Positions 1 to 9,145 of a stretch of 64,000 bases of DNA are shown here, one piece after another. The translations under genes and the position numbers were made by a program. Numbering within the stretch: position 1 is the stretch's first letter; each line of letters starts with the position of its first letter. Under the pieces are notes generated by a model. It searched no databases. It worked only from the letters and a program-made list of their open reading frames with translations, and was not told the DNA's origin. This DNA comes from Streptomyces iranensis (GTDB lineage Bacteria; Actinomycetota; Actinomycetes; Streptomycetales; Streptomycetaceae): positions 170,720 to 234,719 of the forward strand of contig NZ_JAGGLR010000023.1 in assembly GCF_017874715.1 (NCBI RefSeq), written 5' to 3'.

Positions 1-1
1 G

Positions 2-2371
2 CGGCTCGTGGGCTACTCGGCTGTGGAGGTGGTGGGGCGGTCCGCCGGTGCCCTGTTGGTAGCCGCTGACGACCGGGCAAAGGCTTCGCAAGCCACACAA
101 AAGCGCACTCTCCGTGGCCGCTGGTCCGACCTCGCGCAGGTGCGCCACCGCGACGGCCACATCATCGACGTGCGCCTGTGCGTGTCACCGCTGTCCGGGC
201 AGGACGGCCTGGAGTGGTGGGTGGTCTGTGCGACCGACAAGGCATTGCTTCCCGCGTGGCCGGCCGAGGCCACAGTGGCAGAGCCGCTCCTCGCCACGCT
301 GCCGCTGCCGAGCCGCCTGCCCATCGGTGTCGTCATACGGGACACGCACCTGCGCTGCATCCGGGTGAACGACACCCAGGGCTCCAAGGACGGCATCCCC
401 GTCCCCAAGCGGCTGGGCCGCAGGCTGACGGAGGCGGCGCCCGGGACGGAGGCCGAAACGCTGGAGGCACTGATGCACCAGGTGCTGGAGAGCGGCGACC
501 CGGCGATCAACGTGGACTACCAGGCCTTCCTGCCGGCGAATGGGCGAAGCAACCGCATATTGACCGCGTCCTACTTCCGCCTCGACGACGCGCAGGGTCG
601 CGCGCTGGGCGTGTGCGTCGTGAGCGTGGACGCCACCGACAGCCGACGGGCGCGAGAGCGTCTGGCAATCCTCGGCGAGGCCAGCAGGCGCATCGGCACC
701 ACTTTGGACGTCATGCAGACCGGACAGGAACTGGCCGACCTCGCCGTGCCGTCCCTCGCCGACTACGCCACCGTCGACCTGGCGGAGTCCGTCCCACTCG
801 GCGAGGAGCCCTTGGCCCATCTCGGCCCACAGGGCGGACACATCCCCGTCTTCCGCCGTGCGGGCCTGGCCTCGATCCACCCGGGAACCCCGGAGTCGCT
901 GTTCGCTCGCGGAGAGCCGGTCTTCGTCCCGCCCACTTCACCCTTCACCGGTGTCCTGCGCTCCGGGAAATCCCACGTCGAGCCCATGCTGGACGCATCC
1001 CCGGGCACATGGCTGGACCACCACGACGCGGCGCGGGCGGAGAAGATCCGCGAGCACGCCATGCACTCGTTGATGGTCGTCCCGATCCACGCCCGGGGCG
1101 CTGTGCTGGGCGTGGCGGTCTTCGTGCGGACGGAGGACCCCAGGCTGTTCGAGGAGGACGACCTGCACTTGGCCGAGGAACTCGTCAGCTGGGCAGCGCT
1201 GGCCCTGGACAACGCCCGCCAGCACCTGCGCGAACGCTCCGCGGCTCTGGCCCTGCAGCACCTGCTGCTCCCCCACCGCGCCACAGGCGGCTCCGCCGCT
1301 GATGTGGCCTGGCGCTACCTGCCGGCCGACAGCCACCACGGCATCGGGGGTGACTGGTTCGATGTGATCCCCCTCTCCGGCGCCCGCGTCGCCCTGGTCG
1401 TGGGCGACGTGGCCGGACACGGCATCAACGCGGCGGCGAAGACGGGTCAACTCCGCACCGCCACGCGCACCCTCGCCGACATGGACATGCCTCCCGACGA
1501 AGTACTGTCCCGCCTCGACGAACAGGTCACCCGCCTCACCGAGGCGGAAGCCGACCCCCGGCACCCGGCCGCCACCACGATGGCCGGCACGTGCCTGTAC
1601 GCGGTCTACGACCCGGCCACCCGCACCTGCACCATGGCACGGGCAGGCCACCCCCCGCCTGCGATCATCGACCCGTACAGCCACGTCACCTTCCCCGACC
1701 TGCCCACCGGAGAACCGCTCGGCCTCGCGCCGGCCCCCTTCGAGTCCGCAACCTTGGAACTCGCCGAGGGAAGCGTGCTCGCCCTCTACACCGACGGCCT
1801 GATCGAGGCCCACGACCAGGACACCAGCGCCGGCATGAACCGTCTCCGCGCGGCCCTCGCACGGCCCGACCTCACACTGGACGATCTGTGCTCGTCCACG
1901 GTGGACACACTGCGGCCCAAGCCGCCCAGCGACGACGCCACTCTGCTCCTCGCACGGACCCGCTCGCTGAGCACAGACCAGGTTGCCTCCTGGCAGTTCC
2001 CCAGCGACCCCGCCGTCGTCAGCCGCGCCCGAACCCTCACTGCCCGGCAGCTGACCCAGTGGGGACTGGAACACCTGGCCGAGTCCACAGAGCTGATCGT
2101 CAGCGAACTGTTCACCAACGCCATCATCCACGGCAACAGCGACGGCAACAGCGACCGCACGATCGGCCTACGCCTCATCCGGCACGAGATGCTGACCTGC
2201 GAAGTCTCCGACGCCGGCCACAGCCATCCGCTTGTGCGACACCCCCGCACCACCGACGAGCACGGCCGCGGCCTCTTCCTCGTCGCTCAGCTGTCCCGCC
2301 GATGGGGAACCCGCCACATCCCGGACGGCAAACTCATCTGGGCTGATCAGCAACTGCCGACCAGTGCGTGA
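2..2371 (+). CDS. PAS-GAF-SpoIIE-HATPase phosphatase/kinase regulator (5' partial)
   Basis: Cytoplasmic PP2C-type (SpoIIE/RsbU) serine phosphatase fused to an anti-sigma-type histidine-kinase-like ATPase, expected to act in a partner-switching cascade on anti-anti-sigma factors. The frame is open to the window edge and begins inside a PAS fold (LVGYSAVEVVGR), so the true start lies upstream. Order from the first visible residues: PAS remainder (1-75), second PAS-like domain (about 100-215), GAF (about 220-405), SpoIIE phosphatase (about 425-650, with GGDWFDV and GDVAGHG supplying metal-binding aspartates), then HATPase_c (about 665-785, with SELFTNAIIHGN and GRGLFLV). No membrane segment is seen. 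Combining phosphatase and kinase domains in one chain is common in Streptomyces. The ligand of the sensory domains is unknown. Confidence 0.9.
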   Translation, partial: RLVGYSAVEVVGRSAGALLVAADDRAKASQATQKRTLRGRWSDLAQVRHRDGHIIDVRLCVSPLSGQDGLEWWVVCATDKALLPAWPAEATVAEPLLATLPLPSRLPIGVVIRDTHLRCIRVNDTQGSKDGIPVPKRLGRRLTEAAPGTEAETLEALMHQVLESGDPAINVDYQAFLPANGRSNRILTASYFRLDDAQGRALGVCVVSVDATDSRRARERLAILGEASRRIGTTLDVMQTGQELADLAVPSLADYATVDLAESVPLGEEPLAHLGPQGGHIPVFRRAGLASIHPGTPESLFARGEPVFVPPTSPFTGVLRSGKSHVEPMLDASPGTWLDHHDAARAEKIREHAMHSLMVVPIHARGAVLGVAVFVRTEDPRLFEEDDLHLAEELVSWAALALDNARQHLRERSAALALQHLLLPHRATGGSAADVAWRYLPADSHHGIGGDWFDVIPLSGARVALVVGDVAGHGINAAAKTGQLRTATRTLADMDMPPDEVLSRLDEQVTRLTEAEADPRHPAATTMAGTCLYAVYDPATRTCTMARAGHPPPAIIDPYSHVTFPDLPTGEPLGLAPAPFESATLELAEGSVLALYTDGLIEAHDQDTSAGMNRLRAALARPDLTLDDLCSSTVDTLRPKPPSDDATLLLARTRSLSTDQVASWQFPSDPAVVSRARTLTARQLTQWGLEHLAESTELIVSELFTNAIIHGNSDGNSDRTIGLRLIRHEMLTCEVSDAGHSHPLVRHPRTTDEHGRGLFLVAQLSRRWGTRHIPDGKLIWADQQLPTSA

Positions 2372-2516
2372 AACCACTTACCCGTCCGGCTCAAGCGCTT
2401 GGAGGCCGGTGCCTGTGCCCCGAGAAGGCCGACAACTCGTACGCACTCCAACGACTGCATCGGAGGTTTCATGAAACTCGGACTTCGTCCGCCCCAGAGA
2501 TTGGGATGGGAGAACA

Positions 2517-3674
2517 ATGCAGAGCAGACCGCCTTTGCAGGCGACTAGGGCACCGAGCGGATGGCGGGGCTGCCGATGGGTGACCCTGTGGTCCGTGCTG
2601 ATCCTGGCGGTTCCAGTGGCCGACTGGTACCTGCCGCCGGACATCCACCTCGCCCATCTGCTGGTCATCCCGCTCGCGCTCGCCGCCACCTTCGCCGACA
2701 CCCGCCGTACTGCCGTCACCGCTCTGCTCGCCCTGGCGGCGCTGGTCGTCGCGGGAGCCGAACGACACACGCTGACCACCGAGAACGTACTCGTACAGAT
2801 GCTGTCCCTGGTGCTGTTCTCGGCGCTGCTCCTGATCGCCACCCGTCTGCGCGAGCAGCATCAGCGCCACCTGGCCAGGGTGCGCCAGGTCTCGGAAGCC
2901 GCGCAGTCCGTGCTGCTGCGGCCACTGCCGCGACGCGCGGGAGCGGTGTCCCTGGCGTCGACGTACGTGGCCGCCGAGACCGAAGCCCGTATCGGTGGAG
3001 ACCTGTACGCACTGGTCCACGCGCCTGGCCCCACCCGGCTGATCATCGGGGACGCGCGCGGCAAAGGGCTCGGGGCGATCGGGGACATCGAGACCGTCCT
3101 CGGGGCCTTCCGCTTCAACGCACACCGGCACTCCACACTGTCCGGACTCGCGTCCGCCCTGGAGTCCGATGTGCGCTGGGACCTGGGCCAGTCACACCGC
3201 GGGGATCCTGACGAATGGCCCGGTGAACGCTTCGTCACGGCGGCCGTGCTGGAGATCCCGGACGACCAGCTCTGTGCCCGTCTGATCAGTTTCGGCCATC
3301 TGCCGCCGCTTCTGCTGCACGGGGGGCACGTCACGCCCCTGGAAGTCAGTACCCCCGCTCCCCCGCTGGGTCTTGGCACCCTGACGGAGACCGAGTACGC
3401 CCCATTGACCTTCCGTTTCGCCCCGGGTGACCGGCTGGTGCTGTACACGGACGGAGTCACCGAGGCCCGGGACAGCATGGGCGGCTTCTACCCCCTCGCG
3501 GAGCGGGTGACGGCTTGGGCCGATCAGCGCCCAGATGCGCTCGTGCACAGGATCGGCGCGGACCTGCGGGCACATACGGGCGGGCCGCTCGACGACGACA
3601 TGGCCCTGATCGTGCTGCAGCGCGAGGAGGCGCGCGTCCGGGCCCGGATCTCCGAGAACCGGTGGGTTTCGTGA
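2517..3674 (+). CDS. Membrane-anchored SpoIIE-type PP2C phosphatase
   Basis: 385 residues. The N-terminal ~110 residues hold several hydrophobic segments (about 20-44, 45-62, 66-82 and 92-108), so the catalytic domain is tethered to the membrane facing the cytoplasm. The SpoIIE/PP2C domain spans about 145-375 and shows RIGGDLY, GDARGKGLG, LYTDGVTEAR and the closing DDDMALIVL, matching metal-binding positions of the family. It probably dephosphorylates an anti-anti-sigma factor. It lies 145 bp downstream of the PAS-GAF-SpoIIE gene on the same strand, which suggests a related signalling role rather than one transcript. ATG start in GGGAGAACAATG context. Confidence 0.88.
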   Translation: MQSRPPLQATRAPSGWRGCRWVTLWSVLILAVPVADWYLPPDIHLAHLLVIPLALAATFADTRRTAVTALLALAALVVAGAERHTLTTENVLVQMLSLVLFSALLLIATRLREQHQRHLARVRQVSEAAQSVLLRPLPRRAGAVSLASTYVAAETEARIGGDLYALVHAPGPTRLIIGDARGKGLGAIGDIETVLGAFRFNAHRHSTLSGLASALESDVRWDLGQSHRGDPDEWPGERFVTAAVLEIPDDQLCARLISFGHLPPLLLHGGHVTPLEVSTPAPPLGLGTLTETEYAPLTFRFAPGDRLVLYTDGVTEARDSMGGFYPLAERVTAWADQRPDALVHRIGADLRAHTGGPLDDDMALIVLQREEARVRARISENRWVS

Positions 3675-3734
3675 CGAAGGTGCGGCCCGCTTGAGGAAAA
3701 GCGGCGACGGCACCGGGCACCCCCGAGCCCAGCG

Positions 3735-3834
3735 TGCTGTTCCCTGCCGTAAGCGCGTCGGATCACCAGTACGGCCACGTCGTCGAGGTGATCCACCGCG
3801 ACCGCGGCGACTGAGGAAGTCCATGCCGTTACGG
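3735..3834 (-). pseudogene. Possible SpoIIE C-terminal fragment in reverse orientation
   Basis: On the minus strand this stretch reads VDHLDDVAVLVIRR, which resembles the closing motif of SpoIIE/PP2C domains (D-D-hydrophobic run-R). It has no start or upstream domain and lies tail-to-tail with the phosphatase just before it. It may be a relic of a further phosphatase gene, but the match is short and could be chance. Confidence 0.3.
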
Positions 3835-3846
3835 ACCGGTGTGTAG

Positions 3847-4305
3847 TTCGGCCGGGACCCGCTGCTCTTCCCGGACCGCGCCCAGCTGCTCGCCGCCTAC
3901 CCCGACGCCCGGGACGACGGTCAGCGTGCCTGGGCGTTCCTCCCACTGAGATCCAGCGGAAACCCGGTAGGTGTGTGCTGCCTGGGCTTCGCCGAGGAAC
4001 GCATCTTCGAGCCGGAGGAACAAGCGGTCATGATGATGATGGCGGACCTGCTCGGCCAGGCACTGGACGCTCTCGACGTGCCCGCGGACGTGCCACTGGG
4101 CGTCCACTCCGCCACCCCCTTCCGCGCATACGAGACCACCTTGGCGCCCGGCTCGCTGCTCCTCCTGTACACCGACGGCCTCACCCCCGGACAATCCTCC
4201 GAAGCGGTAGCCGGTGTCCGCACACTCCTGGCGGCCGGCAGCCGGGACAACGACGGCCGCGGCAAGACGGTCTGGCTTGAGCTGTCCACCCGGGACGGTG
4301 CGTAA
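3847..4305 (+). pseudogene. Collapsed GAF-SpoIIE phosphatase remnant
   Basis: The frame opened by the TAG at 3844 reads a C-terminal GAF segment (FGRDPLLFPDRAQLL through GVCCLGFAEERIFEPEE, then MADLLGQALD). It jumps at once to the end of a SpoIIE domain (PLGVHSATPFRAYE, then GSLLLLYTDGL). About 150 residues of phosphatase, including the metal-binding centre, are missing, and the only in-frame start (GTG 3973) lies in mid-GAF. This is an internal deletion of a third phosphatase gene beside two intact ones. No product is expected. Confidence 0.7.
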
Positions 4306-4626
4306 GCACACACAGTGCGGCTGTCGATCGTTAGTGGCCGGAAGGACAGGTTCGGCTATTGCTGGGCGATGGTTCTACGGGCTCAGCCTGGGCGGGGCGA
4401 GGATGAACGCAGGGTCGCTGCTGACGCCGAGGCCCTCTACGAGCGCTTCGACCGCCTGGAGAGCGTGATCTCCTCGAGCAGCGGTCACCACGACGGCCGC
4501 GACGACGGTCACCGTGACGGCCGTGGTGATGGCGACGGCCACGGCGACAGCGCGGGCCGCCCGGTGACCTGACCCGTCGTGGTCGGTAGTAAGCCCAGGG
4601 CCCGCGGCCCGAGCCGCCGACGAGGC
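4306..4626. other. Intergenic stretch with a shared 26-bp repeat
   Basis: No convincing gene. A short plus-strand frame (4315-4572) ends in a Gly/Asp/His-rich low-complexity tail and looks spurious. Bases 4392-4417 are identical to 12397-12422. Confidence 0.4.
4392..4417 (+). repeat. 26-bp exact direct repeat, copy 1 (copy 2 at 12397-12422)
   Basis: The segment containing GGGGCGAGGATGAACGCAGG recurs without mismatch about 8 kb away in the same orientation. Both copies lie in apparently non-coding DNA at the two outer edges of the ABC-transporter/two-component/peptidase block. Confidence 0.8.
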
Positions 4627-5838
4627 TCACGCCGAGCGGAGCGCCCCTGTGGGCGACATCCCGGCGGCCCGCAGTGCCGGGTACAGTCCCGCCACCGTCC
4701 CTACGACCACGGCCACCGCGGGCCCCGCGACCGCCCAGACCAGCGGTACCGCGGCGGGCCACCCCTGCCCGGTCGCGTACGCGTAGACCGTCGCGGCCCC
4801 GAGAGCGGCACCGGCCAGTCCGCCGAACAGCCCCAGTAGCACCGCCTCGATGAGGAACTGTGCCGCGATCTGTCCCCGACGCGCCCCCAGTGCCCGCCGC
4901 AGCCCCACCTCGCCCCGCCGTTCCATGACGCCGACCACCATGGTGTTGGCGATACCCACCCCGCCGACGAGCAGGGCGACCCCGGCGAGGGAGAGCACCA
5001 GGCCGGTGAGGGTGTCATCGGTCTCGGCGCGTGCCTTGAGCAGGTCGGACGGGCGGGAGACGGCGACCATGCCGGGCTGCGCGGGGTTGGCCGTGGCCGC
5101 GGCGACGTCCTGTACGTCGCTCACCCGGTCGGGGTGGACGCGCAGGTAGACGGTCGACGGCGTGCGGTCGCCGTCCAGCCGGGCGATCGCCGTGGGGCCT
5201 CCGACGAGCACGGAGTCGTCGATCTCGGGTACGAGTTCGTTCGGCTCCAGGATGCCGAGGACGCCGTACCACTCCCCGGTGAGTCCCTCGCCCGCGATCC
5301 ACACCTTGGTCCCGGGAGCGGTGACCCCCAGGCGCTCGGCCGAGCTGCTTCCCAGGACCACGACCGGGAGTCGCTCGGTGGCATGGTCCAGCCAGCGACC
5401 GGTGCGCACCTCGCCGCGCACCGCCGTGAGCAGGTCGAGGCGGGCGGACAGCACGCGCAGGCTGTTGGTCTGGTTCGACGGCACGAACTCGTTGCGGTAG
5501 ACGTTCGCCTTCGTGTCCCCGGTCGCGCTGACTCGTTCGACGGGCGCGATATTGCCGAGCATCGTGACCGACTCCTTCGGCAGCGGTACCTTCTTCCCCT
5601 CGTAGTCCTCCCCCGGCGAGACGGTGATCAGATTGCTGCCGAGCCGGTCGAGCCGGTCGAGGAGATGGGCCTGGTTGGACGCGGAGATCCCGGTGACGGC
5701 GACGACCGCCGCGATACCGAGGGCGATCCCCAGGGCGGACAGCGCCGAGCGCAGCCGCCGGGTGCGGGGCCCGAGCAGGCCGAGCCGCAGCAGGTCGGCC
5801 GGGCGCAGCCGGGCCGGGCGTGGGAGGCGGGCGGTCAT
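4627..5838 (-). CDS. FtsX/MacB-type ABC transporter permease
   Basis: 403 residues with the MacB architecture: first membrane helix at about 31-53 (ALGIALGIAAVVAVTGIS), a large extracytoplasmic domain (about 54-270) and three C-terminal helices containing the FtsX core (GIANTMVVGVMERRGEVGLR, then RALGARRGQIAAQFLIEA). The family works in mechanotransmission, lipoprotein release or efflux of peptides and antibiotics. The start overlaps the stop of the ATPase gene by 4 bp, so translation is coupled. It is the last gene of the lipoprotein-adaptor-ATPase-permease operon. Substrate unknown. The neighbouring two-component system suggests induction by envelope or antibiotic stress. Confidence 0.92.
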   Translation of the reverse strand: MTARLPRPARLRPADLLRLGLLGPRTRRLRSALSALGIALGIAAVVAVTGISASNQAHLLDRLDRLGSNLITVSPGEDYEGKKVPLPKESVTMLGNIAPVERVSATGDTKANVYRNEFVPSNQTNSLRVLSARLDLLTAVRGEVRTGRWLDHATERLPVVVLGSSSAERLGVTAPGTKVWIAGEGLTGEWYGVLGILEPNELVPEIDDSVLVGGPTAIARLDGDRTPSTVYLRVHPDRVSDVQDVAAATANPAQPGMVAVSRPSDLLKARAETDDTLTGLVLSLAGVALLVGGVGIANTMVVGVMERRGEVGLRRALGARRGQIAAQFLIEAVLLGLFGGLAGAALGAATVYAYATGQGWPAAVPLVWAVAGPAVAVVVGTVAGLYPALRAAGMSPTGALRSA

Positions 5839-6584
5839 ACCGGGCTCCCCGGCGCGGGGCTTCCGGCGGCGGGCGCCGGGCCTCCGCTGTGCTCGTCGAA
5901 CGCGATCCAGCCATCCTGGATGACCACCTGCCGGGGGAAGGACGCGGCGAGGTCCCGGTCGTGGGTGATGACGACGACGGTGGTGCCTTCCTCGTTCAGC
6001 CGGCGCAGCAGATCGACGACGCCCTTGCCCGAGGCGGTGTCCAGCGAGCCGGTGGGCTCGTCGGCGAGCAGCAGTCCGGGCCTGCCGACCAGTGCCCGTG
6101 CGACGGCGACGCGCTGCTTCTCCCCACCCGAGAGCTGGTCGGGCCGGTGCCCGAGCCGGTGTGCCAGGCCCACGTCGTGCAGGGCCCGCACGGCCCGCTC
6201 ACGTCTGCGCCGGGCGCTCTCCCCGGTGTAGAGGAGGCCGGTGGCGACGTTTTCGACCGTGGTGAGGCCGGGCAGCAGGAAGAACTGCTGGAAGACGAAG
6301 CCGATCCTGCGGGCACGCAGTGCCGCGACCTGCCGTTCGCTCATGGCGGCCAGGTCGTGCCCCTCCAGGTGGATCCGTCCCGACGTGGGCCGGTCCAAGG
6401 TGCCGATCAGGGCGAGCAGCGTGGACTTGCCCGACCCGGACGGGCCGACGACCGCGACCAGCTCTCCTTCGGTGACGGTCAGGTCGATACCGTGCAGGAT
6501 GCGCAGCGGCGGCGTGCCCTCGTACTCCTTGACGACCTTCTCCAGCCGCAGCACCGGTGTCCCCTGGGAGCGGTCGCGGGTCAT
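5835..6584 (-). CDS. ABC transporter ATP-binding protein (MacB/LolD class)
   Basis: 249 residues with all ATPase motifs: Walker A GPSGSGKST, Q-loop FVFQQFFLLPGL, signature LSGGEKQRVAVARAL, Walker B LLLADEPTGSLD and H-loop VITHD. The PTGSLD variant and insert pattern are typical of ATPases paired with FtsX/MacB permeases. The gene overlaps the permease downstream and the adaptor upstream by 4 bp each. A short Pro/Gly/Ala tail follows the domain. Confidence 0.95.
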   Translation of the reverse strand: MTRDRSQGTPVLRLEKVVKEYEGTPPLRILHGIDLTVTEGELVAVVGPSGSGKSTLLALIGTLDRPTSGRIHLEGHDLAAMSERQVAALRARRIGFVFQQFFLLPGLTTVENVATGLLYTGESARRRRERAVRALHDVGLAHRLGHRPDQLSGGEKQRVAVARALVGRPGLLLADEPTGSLDTASGKGVVDLLRRLNEEGTTVVVITHDRDLAASFPRQVVIQDGWIAFDEHSGGPAPAAGSPAPGSPV

Positions 6585-7765
6585 ACGGGGATCACCACCT
6601 TGTCGCCCTCCTTGAGCCCGCCGCTGACCTCGGCACGGGCCTTGACGATCAGCCCCACCTTCACGGGGACGAGCTTCGGCTCGGACCCGCCGGGCCCGAC
6701 GACCTCGACGGCGTAGCCACCGCCGACCATGGCCAGCAGCGCGGTCACCGGGACGACGAGGACGTTCTCCGCCTTCTTCTCCGGCACGGTGACGGTGGCG
6801 CCGGAGCGGCCGGAGTGCAGGGCGGCCCCGGCCTTCTTCTGGTCGGCCAGGCGGATGGACACCTCGGGCTTGGCCTTGCCACCCGGCCCGCCGGGGCCGC
6901 CCTCGCCTGCTCCGTCCCCCTCTCCGGGCTCCCGTGTGATGGCGGTGACCTCGCCCTTGACGCCGCCCCCTGCCTCCAGTTCCACCGCGACCTTGCTTCC
7001 CGGCGCGAGCTGGGCAAGCTGGTCCTCATCCGGTTTGACGGTGGCGTACACGTCCGGCGTGGTGACCTTCAGCACCGTGCCGCCGGAGCCCGCGCCCACC
7101 GTCGCGCCGAGCTTGGCGACCACCTCTTGGACGCGCACGGCCCGCTGCGGCAGGACGACGACCCGGCCCTGCTCGACCCTGCCGGTCTGCTTCAGGCCGA
7201 GCGCCTTCTGCCAGCGCTTGACCGCCGCGGCGGTGCCCTCGGTGAATTCCTCGTCGACGGTCAGGTTGGCCGCGTTCGCGAAGCCGAGATCGGTGAGATT
7301 GCGCTCCAACTCCCTGACATCGGGCCCGTCGCCGACGCCCTTGGCCAGGTCGCGCCAGAAGGGGCGAGGTCCGTGGAACAGCACGACGGGTCTCGCGTCG
7401 ACCTCGTACAGCGGCTTGCCCGTCTCGACCCGGTCGCCGGCCTCGGGCAGTTTGGTGAACGTGCCCTGTCCCTGCGCGGTCACCTCATCGACGGTGCCGT
7501 GGCCGAGCTCACCGTCCAGCCGCAGTCCGGAGGTCAGCGAGGTGCGCTGGACGGACGCCGTGGACCGGGGCCCGTGCTCGGGCGCGGATTTCCCGCCGCC
7601 GTTCGTCCAGGGCCGCACCGCCAGTGCCGTGCCGGCCGCGACGATGGCGGCCACGACCCCGGCCGCCACGGCCGCGCGGCGTGCGCGGCTGCCCCGATGG
7701 CGGGTACGTCCCGGCCGGAGATCCGCCACCTGCTCCGGCTCCTGGCCCTCGGTCACGCCGGTCAC
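6581..7765 (-). CDS. HlyD-type periplasmic adaptor with peptidoglycan-binding domain
   Basis: 394 residues from GTG 7765, chosen because it overlaps the stop of the upstream lipoprotein gene by 4 bp; a longer reading would run through that gene. One N-terminal membrane helix at about 31-50 (AAVAAGVVAAIVAAGTALAV) is followed by a biotinyl/lipoyl-like adaptor fold with a PG_binding_1 domain (about 150-205, VRELERNLTDLGF and AVKRWQKALGL). A Gly/Glu-rich loop and a C-terminal beta-domain ending GLKEGDKVVIPV follow. It should couple the MacB-like permease to the wall or to an external partner. The wall-binding insert suits a monoderm, where no outer-membrane channel exists. Confidence 0.85.
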   Translation of the reverse strand: MTGVTEGQEPEQVADLRPGRTRHRGSRARRAAVAAGVVAAIVAAGTALAVRPWTNGGGKSAPEHGPRSTASVQRTSLTSGLRLDGELGHGTVDEVTAQGQGTFTKLPEAGDRVETGKPLYEVDARPVVLFHGPRPFWRDLAKGVGDGPDVRELERNLTDLGFANAANLTVDEEFTEGTAAAVKRWQKALGLKQTGRVEQGRVVVLPQRAVRVQEVVAKLGATVGAGSGGTVLKVTTPDVYATVKPDEDQLAQLAPGSKVAVELEAGGGVKGEVTAITREPGEGDGAGEGGPGGPGGKAKPEVSIRLADQKKAGAALHSGRSGATVTVPEKKAENVLVVPVTALLAMVGGGYAVEVVGPGGSEPKLVPVKVGLIVKARAEVSGGLKEGDKVVIPV

Positions 7766-8337
7766 TTCGGCTGCTCCGCCTTGAAGGGCACGCCGGGGAA
7801 CTTCTTGCCGCAGATGCCGATGGCCTTGGCCATCTTCTCGTTGTCCATGGTGTTCCCGGGAGCGGAGATGGCTCCCCTGTCCTTCGGGTCCGGGTCCGGT
7901 ATATCGGAGATGCCGTTCTTGTGCAGGCAGTCGACGAGACCCCTGGCCTGCTTGAGCCTCTCCGTGTCGCCCTTGTGCCTGAGCTGCTTCATGCCGGGCA
8001 CCTTGACGTCGCACTTCTTCATGGCCTTGAGCAGGTCGTCACCGGCCTCCGCGCCCTGCTTGCCACCCGCGTTGTCATCGCCCGTTCCGGCGGCCGGGAC
8101 CGCGATCCGGCCTTGCTCGTCGACCTTCACCTCCTGCCCCTGGTCGGACATGCACTGCGCGTACGCCTGCGCGATGGCCCCCTGGTCCCGCGACTTGCCC
8201 TTCTTCTCCTGTTTGCCCTGGTCCCCGGCGACGCGGGGGGCCTTGTCCTCGGGCTCCGTCGAGCAGGCCGTCACGGTCAGAGCGGCTCCCGTTGCGAGCA
8301 CCGCCACCGCGATCCGTACCGCGAGCGTGCGTCCCAT
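7762..8337 (-). CDS. Secreted lipoprotein of the ABC operon
   Basis: 191 residues from ATG 8337, preceded by AGGAGG eight bases upstream. Signal peptide with lipobox LTVTAC; Cys25 would be lipidated. The mature part is Lys/Asp-rich with repeated Cys motifs (AQCMSDQG, MKKCDVKVPG, VDCLHKNGISD, GICGKKFPG), so two disulfides are plausible. It is first in the operon with the adaptor, ATPase and permease and is divergent from the response regulator. Similar small lipoproteins accompany such transporters in Streptomyces and may act as the substrate-capture or sensing subunit, which is inference. Confidence 0.85.
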   Translation of the reverse strand: MGRTLAVRIAVAVLATGAALTVTACSTEPEDKAPRVAGDQGKQEKKGKSRDQGAIAQAYAQCMSDQGQEVKVDEQGRIAVPAAGTGDDNAGGKQGAEAGDDLLKAMKKCDVKVPGMKQLRHKGDTERLKQARGLVDCLHKNGISDIPDPDPKDRGAISAPGNTMDNEKMAKAIGICGKKFPGVPFKAEQPK

Positions 8338-8405
8338 GGCCGAACACCTCCTGGTGTGCGTGCGGCGCCGGTCGGCGCCGTCGTGCATCAGGTGTACGGG
8401 CGCGT

Positions 8406-8446
8406 CGGTTAGCCGCTGGTGATGTGCGGCTAACCGCGGCTTAACG
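8406..8446. promoter_or_regulatory. Palindromic operator between the ABC operon and the response regulator
   Basis: CGGTTAGCCGC (8406-8416) and GCGGCTAACCG (8426-8436) are perfect 11-bp inverted arms with a 9-base spacer. The right arm is followed directly by a second copy, GCGGCTTAACG (8436-8446), giving head-to-tail half-sites at ~10-bp spacing as OmpR-class regulators use. It sits in the divergent promoter region and would suit autoregulation plus control of the ABC operon. Confidence 0.6.
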
Positions 8447-8491
8447 CCGGGCTCGGCATAGTCGGCCCACCATGTGGAGGAGGGAGCTGCC

Positions 8492-9145
8492 ATGCGCGTG
8501 CTGGTCATCGAGGACGAGGAGGAACTGGCCGGGATGATCGCCGAAGGGCTGCGCGCCGCGGGCATGGCCGCGGACGTCGCGCCGGACGGCGGCCGGGCGA
8601 TGGAGATGGCGGCAGCCGCCGACTACGACGTGCTGGTCCTGGACCGGGACCTGCCGGGCATCCACGGGGACGCCGTGTGCCGGATGCTGGGCACGACCGG
8701 GTACCCGGCACGGATCCTCATGCTCACGGCGGCCGGATCGCTGTCCGACATCGTCGACGGCCTCGGCCAGGGCGCCGACGACTACCTCTCCAAACCGTTC
8801 TCCTACGCGGAACTGATCGCCCGTCTGCGGGCACTCGCCCGGCGCGGGCCCAGCGGCACGCCGACGGTGCTGGAACGGCACGACCTGCGTCTGGACACCG
8901 TCCGCCGGATCGCCGAACGCGACGGGCGCCTGCTGCGGCTGACCCCCAAGGAGCTGGGCATCCTGGAGGCGCTGATGTCCGCCGACGGCGCCCCGCTGCG
9001 CGCCCGCGACCTGCTGGAGATGGTCTGGGACTGCGACGCCGACCCGTTGAGCACCACCGTCAAGGTCACCGTCCACCAGCTCCGCCGCAAGCTCGGCGAC
9101 CCACCGGTCATCGAGACGGTGCCCGGATTCGGGTACCGGCTGTGA
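8492..9145 (+). CDS. OmpR/PhoB-family response regulator
   Basis: 217 residues from ATG 8492, behind GGAGGAGGGAG. The receiver domain has the acidic pair (IEDEEE), phospho-acceptor Asp51 (VLVLDRDLPG), a Thr in LMLTAAG and Lys101 in YLSKPF. The C-terminal winged helix (about 125-215) has LTPKELGILEAL, VTVHQLRRKLG and the closing VPGFGYRL. It shares a 4-bp overlap with the kinase gene and so pairs with it. The divergent ABC operon and the palindrome between them are the obvious targets. Confidence 0.95.
   Translation: MRVLVIEDEEELAGMIAEGLRAAGMAADVAPDGGRAMEMAAAADYDVLVLDRDLPGIHGDAVCRMLGTTGYPARILMLTAAGSLSDIVDGLGQGADDYLSKPFSYAELIARLRALARRGPSGTPTVLERHDLRLDTVRRIAERDGRLLRLTPKELGILEALMSADGAPLRARDLLEMVWDCDADPLSTTVKVTVHQLRRKLGDPPVIETVPGFGYRL

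Noticed and set aside
4315..4572. 85-codon plus-strand frame between the phosphatase relic and the permease
   Set aside because: No ribosome site. The second half is Asp/Gly/His low complexity and no family is recognised.
6581..8014. Longer 477-residue reading of the adaptor gene
   Set aside because: The first 83 residues read antisense-like Gln/Arg-rich text through the lipoprotein gene. GTG 7765 with a 4-bp overlap fits the operon.
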